Source of the DNA: Todiramphus chloris collaris
Lineage: Eukaryota; Chordata; Aves; Coraciiformes; Alcedinidae
Reading direction: 5' to 3'
Length of the DNA: 64,000 bases
Assembly: GCA_025345505.1 (NCBI GenBank)
Contig: JANVCC010000012.1
Location: 11,811,845-11,875,844 of the forward strand
Program-made: the position numbers and the translations under genes
Shown: piece by piece, positions 1-12,291 of the stretch
Numbering within the stretch: position 1 is the stretch's first letter
How the letters are laid out: each line of letters starts with the position of its first letter
The notes under the pieces: model-generated
The model's database searches: none
The model's input: only the letters and a program-made list of their open reading frames with translations
What the model was told of the DNA's origin: nothing

Positions 1-1580
1 TAGTAGTGGAGGTAGCAGAGGAGAGGTAAGAAAGGTACAAATTATTTAGATAGTCTTATTAACTGACAATGATAGTTCTTGTTGGCTCTATTAAAACCAT
101 AGTCTTGTTAGTGTTAATTTTGAGTTACATTCTGGCACACTACAGAAGGAGCTGACAGCTTCTGAATTATCAGATGGGTATTTAAAGGTTTGAGAATAAT
201 GTATTCTCCAAATATAATTGTATGTGGTCAGAAAAAAATTAAACACCCCACCTCATTTTAAAAACAACTGAAAAATGGTCTTTTATTATTTCTAAAAAAA
301 TAAGAACAAAGATAAACAGGACTCTGCCACAAAGTTGAAGCAAAATATATTGGTGCAATTAAACTGAGTACAACTAGTATAATTTATGATGTCTGTAAAG
401 CCCTAAGTCAGAGCATTTTTCTGCAACATAGAGTATACAAGACAATTACAGGGAAAAGCTGGTAAGGTCTAACAAGAAGGCAGAGGTAGAAGGCTAAATA
501 GCAGAAAAATTGCTAACACAACAAACGTTTAAAAGAAAAAAACCCTTACAAAACACATGCATTAACCATCTTAACCCCTTTATATAATAAACTTATCTTC
601 CCAGTGAATAGTAATATACCCCAAAAAAATCTGTGCATAAAAGGGTGTGATAGCACTTGAAATTAATTAAAAAAAGACAAAAAGTAGAAAGAAAGATTGG
701 AGAAGACTGTTTATAAAAATATGCTTGGTTACAGAAAGTTTAAAAAATTGAACAAACCAAAGAAATTATTGTCTATGTTTTTATGATCTTGTTTATGGAA
801 TAGTAAAATTGTGAGGAACATACAGATTCTCCAGTAGAAGTAAGAAATGAGGAATTCAAATTGGTTTGGGAGGTAGGGATCAGAAATAATGCCACTTGCA
901 GGCAACACAAAGCAGAGGAAGACCGGAGATCTTACTCAGGAATTGCTTGTTGAGTAGCTCTGCATAGCACATTCCTTTATGAGAGATGTTGCTGCTTCTT
1001 TCAACTCAGACAGATTTCAGAAAAGCTAAAATGGAAATGGAAGATGTTGTGGGAAATGAAAATAGAAAGGGAGGGAGCACTTCAGACACATTGCTTCAGC
1101 TATAAATTTGTATTCTTGATATTTATACTATTGTGCAGTTCATGATTAGCCTTCTGAAATTAGCACTCAAGGGATCTCTCAAGCAATTACTCTTTGAATA
1201 TTGCTAACGATAAAGTGAGTAAGCCTTCATGCAAAATATATCTGTCTACTCTTTAGCTCAGCATTGTTTATGTCATCAAAAATAGTAGCAAATCATTTTA
1301 ATGGAATGGGAGGATTTTCTTTATTTTTCATTCAGGCAAAAATATGTAAAATCTTGTAGATTACGTGATTTGTGCATAAGATTGTTGTTAGAGCTTGATA
1401 TACACCAGTTTTAGAGGCTCTTGGAAATGCCTTTATATTAAAGTAGATGCTACAGCAGGATTAGTAAATTGCATCTTCTTGACAGATTTTTAAAATTTAT
1501 TCACAGAAACTGGAGTTTTCCCTCAGTGTCCCAGTAAAGGGCTGTTGTATTTGTCTGCCATTTCTTGGTGTGCAATGGGA
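1..1580. other. Gene-free, AT-rich sequence
   Basis: No reading frame longer than about 60 codons, no RNA gene and no recognisable repeat was found here. The sequence is AT-rich with many A and T runs, as expected for avian intergenic or intronic DNA. A pyrimidine tract followed by AG near 1319-1337 was considered as a splice acceptor, but a stop codon follows almost at once. Confidence 0.6.
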
Positions 1581-2078
1581 GATAGAATAGAATCATTTTG
1601 GTTGGAAAAGACTTTTAAGATTATTAAATCCTACCATTAACCCAGCACTGACAGATTATCACTAAACCATGTCCCTAAGCGCTGCATCTAAATGCCTCCA
1701 GGGATGGTGACCTTATGTTTCCATGGTCATTCCAGTGCTTGACAACCTTTTCTGTGAAGACGTTTTTTGTAATATCTAACCTAAACTTTCCCTGACACAA
1801 GTTGAGTCCTTTTCTTCTTGTCCCATTGCTTGTTACTTGGCAGAAGAGGCTGACCCCCACCTCTCTACAACCTTCTTTCAGGTAGCTGTAGAGAGCAATA
1901 AGGTCTCCCTTCAACCTCCTTCAGGCTAAACAACCCCACTTCTCTCAGCCACTCCTCATAAGACTTGCTCTCTGGATCCTTCACCAGATTCATTGCCTTA
2001 CCTTGGACATTCTCTAGCACCTCAATGTCCTTTTTGTATTGAGGGGCCGAAAAGGGAACACAATATTTGAGGTGGAAA
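1581..2078 (-). mobile_element. CR1 LINE 3' fragment, decayed
   Basis: Read on the minus strand, this is the 3' end of a CR1 LINE: the C-terminal part of ORF2 (the region after the reverse-transcriptase catalytic core), a short 3' UTR, and a remnant of the octamer tail (GATAGAATAGAATCATTTTGG on the plus strand). A 79-residue frame (complement of 1675-1914) keeps the family signature [20 protein letters not shown]...[19 protein letters not shown]...VVKHWN. Upstream coding similarity continues with frame breaks to about 2078. There is no catalytic motif and no 5' half, so the copy is dead. CR1 copies are usually 5'-truncated because reverse transcription starts at the 3' end. Confidence 0.9.
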
Positions 2079-4073
2079 TGACTCCCACTGGAGATACTGT
2101 GAGATAGACAGCTTCAGGGATAGGTTAAGCAATGCACTGTGAAAAAAACCAAGGCTGTTGAGTAGCTAGTCCATGGTAGCAGAATCTTATTTTGAACCTT
2201 TAGTTTGTTTAGCTAAACCAAAGAAAGTGGTCAAGGTGTGACACTTACTCCATGTTTTCTTGCACAAGTGCCACTTCTGATATACTTTACCAGAATCATA
2301 CAGGTAGGTATGTGTCCCTGAGAGCTTGATGGATGATTGTGGACAAATTCTGTGAGGACCTTGTTTCAGATGTGCATTTCAATGAGCTATTATGACCTCA
2401 GGGAAGGAACAGAACGGGTTAGTGTGGTATCATGTCTGACATGCAGTACCTGATTTGGTGAAACATTGTGTGCTTTGCTATGTTTTGTTTTTGGTTTTTT
2501 TTTTTTTGTAGAAGTAGAAAGGTAATGGTACTCTCATGTGAAGAGCAGGAATAGATAATCTCATGAAATTACTCTAAACCAGAGCCAATACTCCTAGTGC
2601 AAACTGTGAGAACTCTTCACAAAGTCTGCACACTCTTTGTCTCCAAAGGTTTCCTCCATTATGAGTATTCCATATATTTTTAATCTAATATTATCTAGTA
2701 TAATACTATTTTGTTCTCTAAATTCAGTTATGCCATTGATCCTTGCAAATAGGCTAGTGAAAGGAAGCCTGTTTTCACTGCAAGTTGGATGGTGGTTTAA
2801 TAACCCAGCATAACAGATTTATTGTACATCTGCATGTGATTTAATATTTGCTGTTAATGTTATATAGAGTTTTTATTTTTATTAGAGTGACAATAATTTT
2901 AAACCATGTATTTGTATAGTTAGGGTAACTGGCAGTGTGGGTTGAGATGTAGCTACTATGTCATACAATAATACAGTCTGTTATAATTCATTAAAAAAGA
3001 CTCTAAATTATGAGTCATTTACTTCCTACCAAATGAATTTTTTTTTCAAAATTTATTTCAATGTGATTATACAAGGAACAGACATAAAAATAAAAGTTTC
3101 AAGAAGTAAAAGCTGCTTGTTTCACAGAGTATTTGACATACTTCAGTGAACATTCTAAAAATGGCAGAGGACAAATCTATGAGAAAAGCAGAATATTCTG
3201 TATTTCCCTAATCACATTTCTAGTCTAGTATGGAATGAGCTTTCTAAGAGTCAGTGTATATGTGACAGATAAGGATGGGATTGATATTAATTCTGAAACT
3301 TAGTCAATTTTGATTTTAACAAGAAAAGATCATGATTATGAAATAAAGTTACTGCTTTACGTGTGAGGCTTAAATCATATATCAAGGTGTGATAAGTATG
3401 TAACATTTGAGTGGATCAGTGAAAAATATCTACCAGGACAAAACCCCAAAAACTATGTCCCTTTTTTTTCTGGTCTGTTCCCTTGGTTGGAAGGAGACTG
3501 GGATTCATGACAGAAGGTACTATTCAAAATACGTGTTTTAAATACAATATCAGTGGCACAGCTCTCTGATTTCCTTTCCTCAAGAAATCTCTGTTTGTAG
3601 ATAACAGACTGTCATGCAGACTAATCCAATTGGATCCCAGCTTGGCTTTAACCAGGTCCTTAGCACAGCCCACATAAAAGTGGCCCAATTTTATTAGATA
3701 ACCTGCCTCTTTCTCTAAGTATTTAGACAGATCATAGAATCAGAGTAAAAATATTCTATTTTTGGAGGAGGAGAGGAAGTGGTTAGGGTAAAGTAGTAGT
3801 GTTTTTTAATGAGTTTCCTCTTAGGTATCCAAAGTTTTTTTGCAGAAATTGAAAGAAAATATTTTGATGATGTAGATGAACTTTAAGGAATGGACATGAT
3901 GTTAAGAGCTCAGATTACACTATATGCATACTTGAATACAAAGACAGCTTTTCAGAAAGCAAAGGTGCATTCTTCAAAAAGATTAATCCAAGGTTAAAAA
4001 CTTGGTTGTAGCGCCTACATTATTTAAGGCATATTTAACAGAAGACATGAATAAGAAGAAATAGAACATGGAG
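2079..4073. other. Gene-free sequence
   Basis: No supported gene. It contains a T run near 2497-2509 and only short, unconvincing frames (for example plus-strand 2958-3149, AT-rich and without a recognisable motif). A string ATCATAGAATCAGAG near 3731 resembles a CR1 octamer tail, but the sequence beside it does not look like CR1. Confidence 0.55.
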
Positions 4074-4412
4074 ATCATAGAATCATAGACTGCTTTGGGT
4101 TGGAAGTGACCTTTAGAGGTCACCTAGCCCAGTTCTCCTGACACAGGCAAGGACACCTTCCACTAAATCAGGTTGCTCAGAGACCCAGCCAACCTAACTG
4201 TGAACGTTTCCAGGGATGGAGCTTTGTCCACCTCTCTGGGAAATCTGTTCCAGTGTTTCACCGCCTTCATCATAACAAATTTCTTCCTTATATCTAGTCA
4301 AAATCTACCCTCTTTTCATTTAAAATCATTACCCCTTGTCCTATTTGCAACAGATCCTGATGAAAAGATTGTGTCCATCTTTATTATAGACCCCCTCTGA
4401 GTACTAAAAGGC
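4074..4412 (-). mobile_element. CR1 LINE 3' fragment (piece A of a cluster)
   Basis: It starts with the octamer-type tail (ATCATAGAATCATAGACTG) and the near-universal CR1 3'-UTR word for 'ggttggaag...gacc', then runs antisense through the C-terminal ORF2 region (block 'gtttccagggatggagc...ctctggg'). It ends around 4412, where a second CR1 copy joins in the same orientation. It carries only the last part of ORF2 with no open frame of note, so it is a truncated dead copy. The junction with the next piece is estimated from where the consensus order restarts ('tgaatgtttccaggga' appears again). Confidence 0.85.
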
Positions 4413-5333
4413 TGCAATAATCTCTGTGAATGTTTCCAGGGATGGGGCATCTACCACGTCTCTGGGCAACCTATTCCAGAATTTCATTGCAAAAAATTTC
4501 TTCCTTATATTCAATCTAAATCCATTCTTTTTCAGTTTAAAAACATTGACCCTTATACTATCACTACAGGTCCTGGTAAAAAGTTTTTCTCCTTCGCTCT
4601 AATAAACCCCCTTATATATTGAAAGGCTGCAACAACCTCTGTCTGGAGCCTTCTCTGCTCTAGTCTGAACAACCAAAACACTCTCAGCCTTTCTTCATAA
4701 GAGAGGTGTTCCATCTCTCTGATAATTTTTGTGATTCTCCTCTGGACCAGCTCCAACAGGTTCATATCCTTATTGGGCTGAGGGACTCCAGAGCTGGACA
4801 TAGTACTCCAGGTGGAGTCACACGAGACCTGCAAGTACACGCTGCTGGCTCATATCCAATTTTTCATCCCATCTTTAACTAGATCAGGTTGCTCAGAGTC
4901 CTGTCCAGCCTAACCTTGAATGTTTGAAGGGATGGAGCATACATTATCTCCCAAGGCAACCTGTTCCAGCATTTCATCACCTTCATTGCAAAAAATTTCT
5001 TCCTTATACCTATAGAAATTTATCGCCCTGATATATGGGATTGACCCAACCCAGGTGCAGGACCTTGCACTTGGTGTTTTTGAATTTCATGAAGTTCACA
5101 AGGACCTTATTGCCAAGCCTTTCAGGGTACCTCTGGATGGTATCTGTTCCCTCAGGCATATGAGTTGCACCACTCAGTTTGGTGTCATCCAGTCAATTCC
5201 TTATCCATCAAATACATCAAATCCACCCTTCAAATCCATATCTCTCCAACTTAGAGGCAAAAATGCAGAGCTGGAGTGGAGGAGGGGGGAGGGAGGAGGG
5301 TAGAAGAGGGTGAGACACATATCAAAGGCCTTA
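4413..5333 (-). mobile_element. CR1 LINE fragment (piece B), interrupted by piece C
   Basis: Antisense CR1 ORF2 begins again at 'gtttccagggatggggc' and proceeds in consensus order through the thumb region. The 95-residue frame on complement 4553-4840 contains LLELVQRRITKIIREMEHLSYEERLRVFWLFRLEQRRL. It reaches 'acacgctgctggctcatatccaattttt' near 4870. The consensus then resumes after piece C at about 5030 ('gacccaacccaggtgcagga', coding LHLGWVNP in antisense) and fades in a purine-rich stretch (5274-5313) before a last match near 5318-5330. Frame breaks are frequent. Its interruption by a short CR1 3' fragment suggests nested insertion or template switching. Confidence 0.8.
4868..5012 (-). mobile_element. 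Short CR1 piece C nested in piece B
   Basis: About 145 bp of CR1 sequence from the C-terminal ORF2 end ('gatcaggttgctcagagtcc...ggatggagcatacattatctccc...cctgttccagcatttcatcacc') sits between two consensus-adjacent parts of piece B and in the same orientation. It has no octamer tail of its own, so it may come from a rearrangement rather than a clean insertion. The edges are uncertain by some tens of bases. Confidence 0.7.
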
Positions 5334-5425
5334 GAGAATCATAGAATCACAGAATGGTTTTGGTTGGAAGGCCCTCTAGTCCAAACCCCCTGCCATGGGC
5401 AAGTACATCTTTTACCTGGATCAGA
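5334..5425 (-). mobile_element. CR1 LINE 3' terminal stub (piece D)
   Basis: About 90 bp starting with the double octamer tail (AGAATCATAGAATCACAGAA) and the 3'-UTR word 'tggttttggttggaaggccc...ctagtccaaaccccctgccatgggca', antisense. The similarity stops shortly after 'cctggatcag'. This is the typical extreme 5' truncation of a CR1 insertion. Confidence 0.85.
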
Positions 5426-8400
5426 AGTACAGGTAAATGATATGATTAATAAGATTTTGCAATTACTGATTGACTAATACAAAGGTGTCAGAGAACTATT
5501 ATGAAAACACAGATTACCACATTCTCATCTCATGATATTTGGGAGGAGCACTAGTGTGACTTAATTTGTAATTAATAGTTGCTTCTAATACATATGTGAA
5601 TGAAATGCATTTCCCCTTATCTAGATACTTCATTGACTTTTACTACTATAATATTGAAATATCAGATATATAAACTACAGAAAATCTAGAATCCAGAAAA
5701 AATACTTAATCATAAGTATATTCAGATACATAAATATGAAAGATTTTAGAATATTGATTGAAAGATTACTTTATTTTGTTTTCTGCTCATAGTGAAGACT
5801 CCATGTAGCTAAGGTTTTCTTAAAGTTTTATATTCTTAAAGCTAATTTTAAAAGGAACAAAAAATATCTGTTTGAAAATCATTATCAATTCCAAGACTAT
5901 GTAAAATTCAGAGTTATAAAGAATTATCATATAACAATTGCAACTCTGAACTTGTATTCATTTAATATTCCTTTGCATCCAAGGTGTCTAAGGTAATATG
6001 AGCTGAGAAAATGATAACTCAAAAATTAATAAGATATCAAAACATTTCCCTTCATTTATTCTCCTTCAGGTAAACTTTACATGGAAACACACCTCAGGAT
6101 TTGGTCATTGTCTCTGTAAAATCATCAAACGTGAAGATTGGAAGACCTGGATCCTATTCTTTTCTTAGTACAATTCAAAATGAAAGACACATTCTTCTTT
6201 TATGGATATTAAGTGCATTTGGCAGTGTACAGTACAAATTTCCTTTCTAAAGGAATTTTAGTGATCTTGAAACAATAGTTATCTAATAATGGTACCTCTC
6301 CATATCAAATATGTATTAATTATCACATGTGGCAATTTCAAAGGTTCTTCTGTATCCTTTGATAAATGATGACTCATGACACAGTTGATTTAGAATGTGC
6401 TTTGCTAAAAGTTCGCTACTTTTTTGAAAAAGAAAGGTGTTCTTTTTGATAAGCTGATTACACCATAACTATATTCTTCCTCTGCCTCCTAGTTAAGTCT
6501 CTAGGGACCATTGGTTTCCACCAAAGACTTGCTGACAATTCAGCATTCTCAGCTTATCCTTATGACTGGGAGAAGAGATTCTATATAGCTTAGATCAGAT
6601 TATTCATGAGAGACAAAATTGCTTTGGATGAGGAACAGAACAGAAAAGTATTACTATACTGCATTTCTCACAGTGCTACATCATTATGACACCCAGGCCT
6701 ACATGACATGACAGACAACTGAATGCAACTGTGTTAGCTTATTGGGTTTGGGTGTCTGTGTATGACAAATTTTGTTTTTAATATTACATACATTGGTTGC
6801 TTGGTGCAGTCCTTTTAAAATGCTTTACACAAAGGAAACAGGTATTTTGATATGACCAGTTGTTAATGATATAGGTGATATGATTTATGGTGTCTAGCAG
6901 ATAAAAACTTGTATTTGATACTTAGTACAACTTTGTCCTTGCTCTTCCAGTAGCTTAAACTGAGAATACTTAAATGTCAATTTAGACTTAAACATTAGTA
7001 TGAAAATCTGTAGTATTCCTGTTTAATCCTTATTTTGATTTGGAATAAAATATTTGCAGTGAAGCTTGAACAGCGACCTAACAATATATACAAACTTTTT
7101 ATAAACTTGACATAAAATCTTAGGTTTAGAATAAGAATCAACTGCCGGACTTTTACATAAAGTTAGACCTAAAGGAGTAGTTGTCAGCAGGGCCTTCAAG
7201 TCCGTGATCATTGTGTGTCCTTGTAAGAGCACACAGAGTTTGTTCAAGTGCTTGCAATTCCAAACTGAGATCACATTAATTAAACCTGATCGATAATGCT
7301 ACTGCTGACCTTTTATAACAAAGTATTCTATGTAGGGAGACAATGTAAAGAACATAAGGTACATGGAGCCTCTTAAAACGCTGCACAAATCTGAAATTAC
7401 CTGTCCCAGATTTTGCTCTTAAAGAAAGTAAGTAGGAGGAACAGAATGATTTTTTTTGGGTCTTTTTTGACTGGTAAGAACAACATTCACTTCTGCTGTG
7501 GTGGTGGAGAGGAGATCTGTAGAAGAGTGGTGAGCAGAACCAGGGGGACTGCAAGTGGAGCTCTCTCGCTGTCTTAAATTCTGTAAACTTCAGGCTGTAA
7601 AAACTCCACTTCTTTTCCTATTGCTCCAAAGCACAGGACTTTCCTGAAAAACCAGCCAGGAGAACTGGACATGTTTCCTCCACTTCCCAGATGGGTGATG
7701 GACTTGCTGCCAGCAGGAAGAAGAAATGTGAGGAAGTCTGAGCAAAGCTGAATGTTCAAATGGCAGCAGCAGATAAGACTTCCTGGGAGCTCTGGCTGCC
7801 CTAGCTGTCCATGCTGCCTGTGTTGCTTACGCCCACAGCCACTTCTACCCACATGTCCACGGGTCTATATAAACACATGTTTGTGTGAGGGTAACATTAA
7901 CAACTACTACGATATGCCCCAATTCAGAAGACTGAAGGAAGAACTGACAGTTATATGAGTTGCTTCCAATGTTTTATTTCTGTGTTATTTATTTATCTGA
8001 AGTGTAAAAAAGGACACCTCTGCTTTTGTATTAATTTTGTATTGATTAAATATTAATATATTTGTTTAAGATGTATTATTCATGCATCCTTTAGTAAGAA
8101 TTTTCTTTAGAGAAGATCTAAATTTGGTCTTTGACAAGTGGTGTGTCATGTTCACTGATGGTTCTGAAACAGATAAACTCAGCATCTTCTCTAAATCCCC
8201 CATCCATATGATAACAGGCGAACTGTTATTACTCACAAAGATACTGAATTTACTGAATGAAATATACAGGGAAGGTAGCAAAGGGTAAAGAGTGTCACTA
8301 AAAATAAATTATTTCAGATTAGATTCTCAGATTTAGGTTAAGGTCAGGAATGTTCCTTTCAAGGGACTCTGTCCTATTCTGATGCTTTTCTTAATATTTT

Positions 8401-9418
8401 TAGCCGTATGAAGCAGGCATCTGATGAAGGAAAGGGAACAGTTTGAATTGATGTTGAAAAGGTCACCTTTCAGCAGAAGACTGTGGATTTATCTTTCTAA
8501 GTGACTATATTAGTATTTTTGTATATGCTTAAGAAATTGGAATGTGTAGGTTTTAAAACAATCAATGGGTAACAAAATTAAATAAACACTGATTCTTAGT
8601 TAGATAATTCATCTCTGAAGATTTTCTAGAGATAAATCTCAAATGAAGGGTCTTGGATAGACTGACGAGATTATCCATTTGCTGGAAATTTTAGTCAAGA
8701 CAGACCTTGTTAGGAAGGGTAAGACAACAATAAAAAGGTGCTATCTCTTACTAAGGCAGAACTACTGAAACAGTACTTTCAAATATACCAGAGTATATTT
8801 AGCAGTTAATATTTTCCAGCTTGTGATTTATTGGATGAACCATAGTCAATAACACTTGTGCAGCTCAATAGCAGTTCAAATAACGGAAAGAATAGCAGCA
8901 GTTTTGTCTAGTAATTCAATGATAAATTCATTCTGGTGTTGAAGCAGCTTTAAGGCTGAACAGTAATGGAAGGGGCATGGCAGAACCTAGAATAGCTGTG
9001 ACAGAGGCAGTGATATTAGAGATACAACATTGGGTTTGACTGCAGTATCATGTAGAAAGATTACCCTGGAGGACTGGTAATCTATAAAGAAAGGCAACGG
9101 CAGACATAAAAATCATGCGTAGGCTACATTAGTGCAAATATATTTTAAAGCTTTCTTTCATGTGAAAACATTTCTAGAAAGATGGATGGATAAAGAGCAG
9201 AGTATTCAGCCCTGATAGGAGTGCCACTGGTGCTTGCTCATTGCAGAGGTAAATTTGGAAATGTTGCCCCTGAAGAGAATTACATGTAAATGTAACATGT
9301 ATCCTGCTATCTTAAATTTAACAAATCAGAACCGAGTCTGTGCTAGATAACACACTTTGAATTTTCTTTCCCCCAAACCACTTTCCTAGTTTTTAGCTAT
9401 TAGAAACATAACTGCCTC
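5426..9418. other. Gene-free sequence, with an unassigned richer block at 7.5-7.96 kb
   Basis: No supported gene. Positions about 7500-7960 are more GC-rich than their surroundings and contain a TATA-like word (TCTATATAAAC, near 7864) and overlapping short frames on both strands. They may be a decayed repeat such as an old LTR, but no family could be named. The frames at 7574-7852 (minus) and 7752-7958 (plus) overlap each other and look like composition effects. Confidence 0.5.
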
Positions 9419-9444
9419 TTTTTTTTTTTTTTTTTTTTTTTTTT
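9419..9444 (+). repeat. Poly-T run
   Basis: About 26 consecutive T bases. It could be a simple mononucleotide run, and no retroposed body in front of or behind it was recognised. Run lengths of this kind vary between individuals and are error-prone in assemblies. Confidence 0.9.
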
Positions 9445-9790
9445 CTGTTCTCTAAAGAGTCAAAGATATTGCAACACCTGGCAGCACCTGAGACTGTCTC
9501 TAATTAAAATTAGAAAAATGAAAAAAATTCTAATTAGTTACATATTAGAATCATGACATCTCTTCCTCTAGTTATCAACTGATTATTTCATGAGGGAATG
9601 GATGTCAATTTTACGAGTGGAACTTCGAAAAATTAGACAACAATGACAATGTAAAAAATAACCACATTAACTAGCCTAAAAACAATAGCAACCCAGGTAG
9701 TGCACAGCTTGTATACAGACTTGCTGACAGTCATCATTTTGTCATACAGTCATCCAGTAGCCTGAGCTACACTGAATTTCTCTATGGCAC
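9445..9790. other. Gene-free spacer before CR1 tail
   Basis: AT-rich sequence with nothing recognisable, lying between a poly-T run and the octamer tail of the minus-strand CR1. Confidence 0.5.
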
Positions 9791-11218
9791 AATCATAGAA
9801 TCATAGAATCATAGAATCATAGAATCATTATGGTTGGAAAGGACCTCCAGGGTCATCAAGTCCAACCTTTGTCCTAGCATTTCTCAACCACTACACCATA
9901 TCCTCAAGCTCCACATCTAATCGTTCTTTAAACACCTCCAGGGATGGTGACTCCACCACCTCCCTGGGCAGCCTGTTCCAGTGTCTAACTACCCTCTCAG
10001 TGAAGAATTTCCTCCTAATATCTAATCTAAACTTCCCCTGACACAACTTTAGTCCATTCCCCCTCGTCCTATCATTACTAATTTGAGAGAAGAGACCAAC
10101 ACCAGCCTCTCTACAACCTCCTTTTAGGTAGTTGTAGAGAGCTATAAGGTCTCCTCTCAGCCTCCTCTTCTCTAGACTAAACAAACCCAGTTCCCTCAGC
10201 CGCTTCTCATAGGGCATGCTTTCCAGCCCTTTCACCAGCTTTGTTGCCTTCCTCTGCACTCTCTCCAGCACCTCGATGTCCCTCCTGTACTGTGGTGACC
10301 AAAACTGGACACAGTACTCAAGGTGTGGTCTCACAAGTGCCGAGTATAGGGGTACGATCACCTCCCTACTCCTACTGGTCACACCGTTTCTGATCCAGGC
10401 CAGGATGCCATTGGCCTTCTTGGCCACCTGGGCACACTGCTGGCTCACGTTCAGCCGGCTATTGACCAACACCCCCAGGTCCTTTTCTGCCAGGCAGCTC
10501 TCCAGCCACTCCTCCCCAAGCCTGTAGCGTTGCTGGGGGTTGTTGTGACCGAAGTGCATGACCCGGCACTTGACTTTGTTAAACTCCATACAACTGAGCT
10601 CAGCCCATCTCTCCAGCCTGTCCAGATCCCGCTGCAGAGCCTTCCTACCCTCAAGCAGATCGACATTTGTGCTTAATTTTGTGTCATCTGCAAATTTACT
10701 GAGGGTACATTCAATTCCCTCGTCCAGGTCATTGATGAATATATTAAACAAGATGGGTCCCAAAACTGAGCCCTGAGGGACACCGCTTGTGACTGGTACC
10801 CAACTGGAATTTACTCCGTTCACCACCACCCTCTGGGCTCGGCCATCCAGCCAGTTTCTAACCCAGCCAAGAGTCCTCCTGTCTATGCCATGACCTGCCA
10901 GCTTCTCCAGCAGAATGCTGTGGGAAGCGGTGTCAAATGCCTTCCTGAAGTCCAGGTAGACAACATCCACCGCCTTGCCCGCATCCACTAGGCGGGTCAC
11001 CTGGTCATAGAAGGAGATCAGGTTGGTTAAACAGGACCTGCCCTTCATGAACCCATGTTGGCTGGGCCTGATCCCCCCATTGTCCTGCACTTGCTGTGTG
11101 ATCACCCTCAAAATGAACTGTTCCATAATCTTTCCCGGGACTGAAGTCAGGCTGACAGGCCTGTAGTTCCCTGGATCATCCTTCCTGCCCTTCTTATAGA
11201 TGGGTGTCACATTGGCAA
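9791..11218 (-). mobile_element. CR1 LINE, 5'-truncated, long open ORF2 part
   Basis: Best-preserved CR1 in the window, about 1.43 kb on the minus strand. The plus-strand left edge (9791-9829) holds four ATAGAATC units, the octamer tail of CR1. Next come a 3' UTR with the conserved 'tggttggaaaggacctccagggtcatcaagtcc' region and a 439-codon open frame. The element ends at about 11218, within the reverse-transcriptase N-terminus (the codons just before the first Met read LANV, as in the CR1 consensus [11 protein letters not shown]). ORF1, the endonuclease and the 5' UTR are absent, so it cannot mobilise itself. The uninterrupted frame and multi-unit tail suggest it is younger than the other copies. 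Confidence 0.95.
9891..11210 (-). CDS. CR1 ORF2 C-terminal part: reverse transcriptase without endonuclease (439 aa)
   Basis: The open frame encodes the reverse-transcriptase part of a CR1-type non-LTR retrotransposon, an enzyme that copies element RNA into DNA at a nicked target. Visible motifs in order: [23 protein letters not shown] (residues 2-24), [12 protein letters not shown] (53-64), [12 protein letters not shown] (83-94, catalytic Asp about 87), [11 protein letters not shown] (142-152), KFADDTKLS (172-180, catalytic pair D175/D176). The thumb and C-terminal region follow, with [24 protein letters not shown] and [24 protein letters not shown]. The frame has no stop or frameshift over 439 residues. 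Full CR1 ORF2 is roughly twice as long or more and begins with an endonuclease, which is missing here. The Met is an internal codon near the truncation point, not a native start, and no promoter is seen. It is best read as a recently inserted, truncated copy. Confidence 0.9.
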   Translation of the reverse strand: MTPIYKKGRKDDPGNYRPVSLTSVPGKIMEQFILRVITQQVQDNGGIRPSQHGFMKGRSCLTNLISFYDQVTRLVDAGKAVDVVYLDFRKAFDTASHSILLEKLAGHGIDRRTLGWVRNWLDGRAQRVVVNGVNSSWVPVTSGVPQGSVLGPILFNIFINDLDEGIECTLSKFADDTKLSTNVDLLEGRKALQRDLDRLERWAELSCMEFNKVKCRVMHFGHNNPQQRYRLGEEWLESCLAEKDLGVLVNSRLNVSQQCAQVAKKANGILAWIRNGVTSRSREVIVPLYSALVRPHLEYCVQFWSPQYRRDIEVLERVQRKATKLVKGLESMPYEKRLRELGLFSLEKRRLRGDLIALYNYLKGGCREAGVGLFSQISNDRTRGNGLKLCQGKFRLDIRRKFFTERVVRHWNRLPREVVESPSLEVFKERLDVELEDMV

Positions 11219-12291
11219 GTCAATGGTTTTAATGTGCCTCTAGAGTTTTTGGTTGCTAATCTCCAGAATTTGGGAAACTTTCTCCATATGTAACTCTGAG
11301 ACAGGAGTTTGGGGAGTATAATGATTCCCTAGCTTGTTTTTCAGGCCTGTAGAAGGAATAATGCCACTGTGATTCATGGTAGATTCATTTGCCTTCAGGG
11401 CAAAAATTTGCTTCAAACTGTGTGCAGCCATGAGACAGAAAGATGACACAGAATTTGGTCCAAATTAATACCAATGACATGATTTTTTTTTGGTTAAGCT
11501 GCTTAACTGAGGTAAGAAAATGATGGAAGTGAAGGCTGACTAATTTTTCTTTTCACCCCTTGGTCTGCAGGATCAATGATTAACAAGGTAAAAATGTCCT
11601 GGATATAACTGATTTGAACAACTGAACCAAATTAAAAATTGTGGTCCTTATCCCAGACATCCCAGGATCATTGGTATAAAGGTAGTTTGATTCTGTTACT
11701 TTTTTTTTTCCTTGTGATGCACAGGCCCTACATCTTTCTGCTATTGTTTCCTCAACAATTTACAGCAACTATCTCCTTCTGTCCAGCCCTCCTCCTTCCA
11801 AACATGGTGTTCATTCTCTTGCAGCACAGTGTCTGGTAGCTTCTACTCCCGTCCTGCTGGTCCTGCTCTCTTCTGACACTCTACTGGCCAGTTTCCCCTT
11901 ATGGAGGCTTTTACACTGCTGAATCTTTTATGAGGTGTATATGGAGCTATGGAGAAACATGGTACTACCTAATAAGCTATCAAAATTACTAGTGTAGTTT
12001 CACTTTCCTTGGTGGGACAGTGTTCCAGTTTGGTTTAAAATGGAAGAAACTGAGGACAGATGATTTTAACAAAACTTTTCTTACATCAAGACCTTGACTT
12101 AAGTAATTTAAAAATTACTTAGTAATTACTTAAAATTAAAAATTACTTAGTAATTCAGTACTATTGATTCTCAAATAATCATGAAGACTTGCTTGCAGTT
12201 CATCAGATCCAAATGAAATGGATTGAGGTGGAGTTTTCTGAGAACACTACACACTAAGATCTCTTCCAAATTATTTTATTTGTTTAATAAC
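11219..12291. other. Gene-free spacer between CR1 and solo LTR
   Basis: No supported gene. It contains short frames without motifs (for example complement 11240-11449) and an AT-rich 28-bp duplication listed separately. Confidence 0.55.
12108..12155. repeat. Two-copy 28-bp-period repeat with palindromic core
   Basis: The 20-bp word TTAAAAATTACTTAGTAATT occurs at 12108-12127 and again at 12136-12155. Its AATTACTTAGTAATT core is close to self-complementary. This looks like a local slippage duplication. Confidence 0.85.

Noticed and set aside
7574-7958. Overlapping frames with a TATA-like word, possible gene
   Set aside because: No domain, frames overlap on both strands, and no splice or conservation evidence is visible; left as an unassigned block.
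10216-10776. Plus- and minus-strand frames inside the 9.8-11.2 kb CR1
   Set aside because: Shadows of the CR1 reverse-transcriptase frame.
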